DNA from: Wohlfahrtiimonas sp.
GTDB taxonomy: Bacteria > Pseudomonadota > Gammaproteobacteria > Cardiobacteriales > Wohlfahrtiimonadaceae
Assembly: GCA_030149965.1 (NCBI GenBank)
Contig: JASLHB010000041.1
Coordinates: 1-16,421 of the forward strand
Direction: 5' to 3'
DNA: 16,421 bases
Part shown: piece by piece, positions 15,978 through 16,421 of the stretch
How positions within the stretch are numbered: the first letter of the stretch is position 1
Layout: every line of letters begins with the position of its first letter
Program-made: the position numbers and the translations under genes
Notes under the pieces: model-generated
Databases searched by the model: none
What the model saw: only the letters and a program-made list of their open reading frames with translations
What the model was told of the DNA's origin: nothing

Positions 15978-16024
15978 AGTCCGCGCTTTCATTACTAAAT
16001 CAGTTAAAAATTTCAGGAGGATTC

Positions 16025-16421
16025 ATGAACATCATCATTCTAGGTGCTGGTGTCGTTGGGACAACGCAAGCTTATTATCTTGCCAAAAAAGGCTATAAAG
16101 TGACTGTATTTGAACGTCATGAAGGCCCTGCATTAGATACAAGTTATGGCAATGCTGGCCAAATTTCCCCAGGTTATGCATCACCATGGGCAGCACCGGG
16201 TATTCCATTGAAAGCAATCAAATGGATGTTGGAAGAACATGCACCATTGGCGATTAGACCAACGGCTGATATCAATCAGTATAAGTTTATGTGGAACATG
16301 TTTTTAAACTGTACAAGCAACAAATACACAGTGAATAAATCACGTTTGGTTCGCTTATCTGAATATAGCCGTGACTGTTTAGTTCAATTGAGAAAAGATA
16401 CTGGCATCTATTACGAAAATA
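16025..16421 (+). CDS. dadA: D-amino acid dehydrogenase small subunit (3' partial)
   Basis: DadA is a membrane-associated FAD enzyme that oxidises D-amino acids, mainly D-alanine, to 2-oxoacids and passes electrons to the respiratory chain. Only the first 132 codons are in the window; the frame is open to the end. The Rossmann FAD motif GAGVVG is at 7-12, with E30 as the ribose-binding acid. SYGNAGQISPGY (40-51) and PWAAPGIPLKAIKWM (54-68) are diagnostic of DadA, as is RLSEYSRDCL further on. The start is set by AGGAGG at 16015-16020. The L-alanine racemase DadX usually accompanies it but is not visible here. Confidence 0.95.
   Translation, partial: MNIIILGAGVVGTTQAYYLAKKGYKVTVFERHEGPALDTSYGNAGQISPGYASPWAAPGIPLKAIKWMLEEHAPLAIRPTADINQYKFMWNMFLNCTSNKYTVNKSRLVRLSEYSRDCLVQLRKDTGIYYEN

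Noticed and set aside
15732..16024. TyrR or ArgR boxes in the tyrP-dadA gap
   Set aside because: No TGTAAA-N6-TTTACA match and only a poor, one-sided resemblance to an ARG box near 15883-15900.
1..16421. Mobile elements, CRISPR arrays, tRNA or rRNA genes, toxin-antitoxin pairs
   Set aside because: None seen on reading both strands; all sizeable frames are accounted for by chromosomal housekeeping-type genes or the unknowns listed.

Overview
This AT-rich window is a stretch of bacterial chromosome. Gene content and protein similarity (LipB-LipA pair, YccA, SatP/YaaH, MetC, TyrP and DadA, all very close in sequence to the Escherichia-type proteins) point to a gammaproteobacterium. I cannot name the genus with confidence. 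Coding density is high, and I see no insertion sequence, phage gene, CRISPR array, tRNA or rRNA.

Layout. (1) Positions 1-5042 hold a compact rightward run of six genes with tiny gaps or overlaps: lipB (5'-truncated by the window edge), lipA, a CDF metal transporter, a TatD-type hydrolase, a nitronate-monooxygenase-like FMN protein and an alpha/beta hydrolase. (2) A yccA-type membrane protein follows with its own promoter-like region and a strong shared terminator. (3) On the minus strand lies an intact two-domain NAD+ synthetase-like gene whose active sites in both domains are visibly degenerate. (4) Divergent from it is recN, translationally coupled to an L,D-transpeptidase-like gene. (5) satP (acetate/succinate uptake) converges on a 62-residue membrane-protein ORF, which sits just beyond a hairpin terminator downstream of guaA. 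(6) guaA and metC are divergent across an intergenic region with a perfect 11-bp-arm palindrome. (7) A short lipoprotein of unknown function converges on tyrP. (8) tyrP is divergent from dadA, which runs off the right edge.

How the genes work together. lipB and lipA form the complete endogenous lipoate route (octanoyl transfer, then sulfur insertion). guaA makes GMP. metC, tyrP and dadA concern amino-acid metabolism and uptake, and satP brings in acetate/succinate. recN acts in double-strand-break repair. Most of the window is ordinary housekeeping. The most unusual item is the NadE-like protein at 5920-7536. It keeps the length, fold-level motifs, ribosome binding site and terminator of a functional gene. 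However, the glutaminase nucleophile Cys is replaced by Ser, and the ATP-binding PP-loop and the NAD-synthetase signature are lost. That pattern suggests a pseudoenzyme or a repurposed paralogue.
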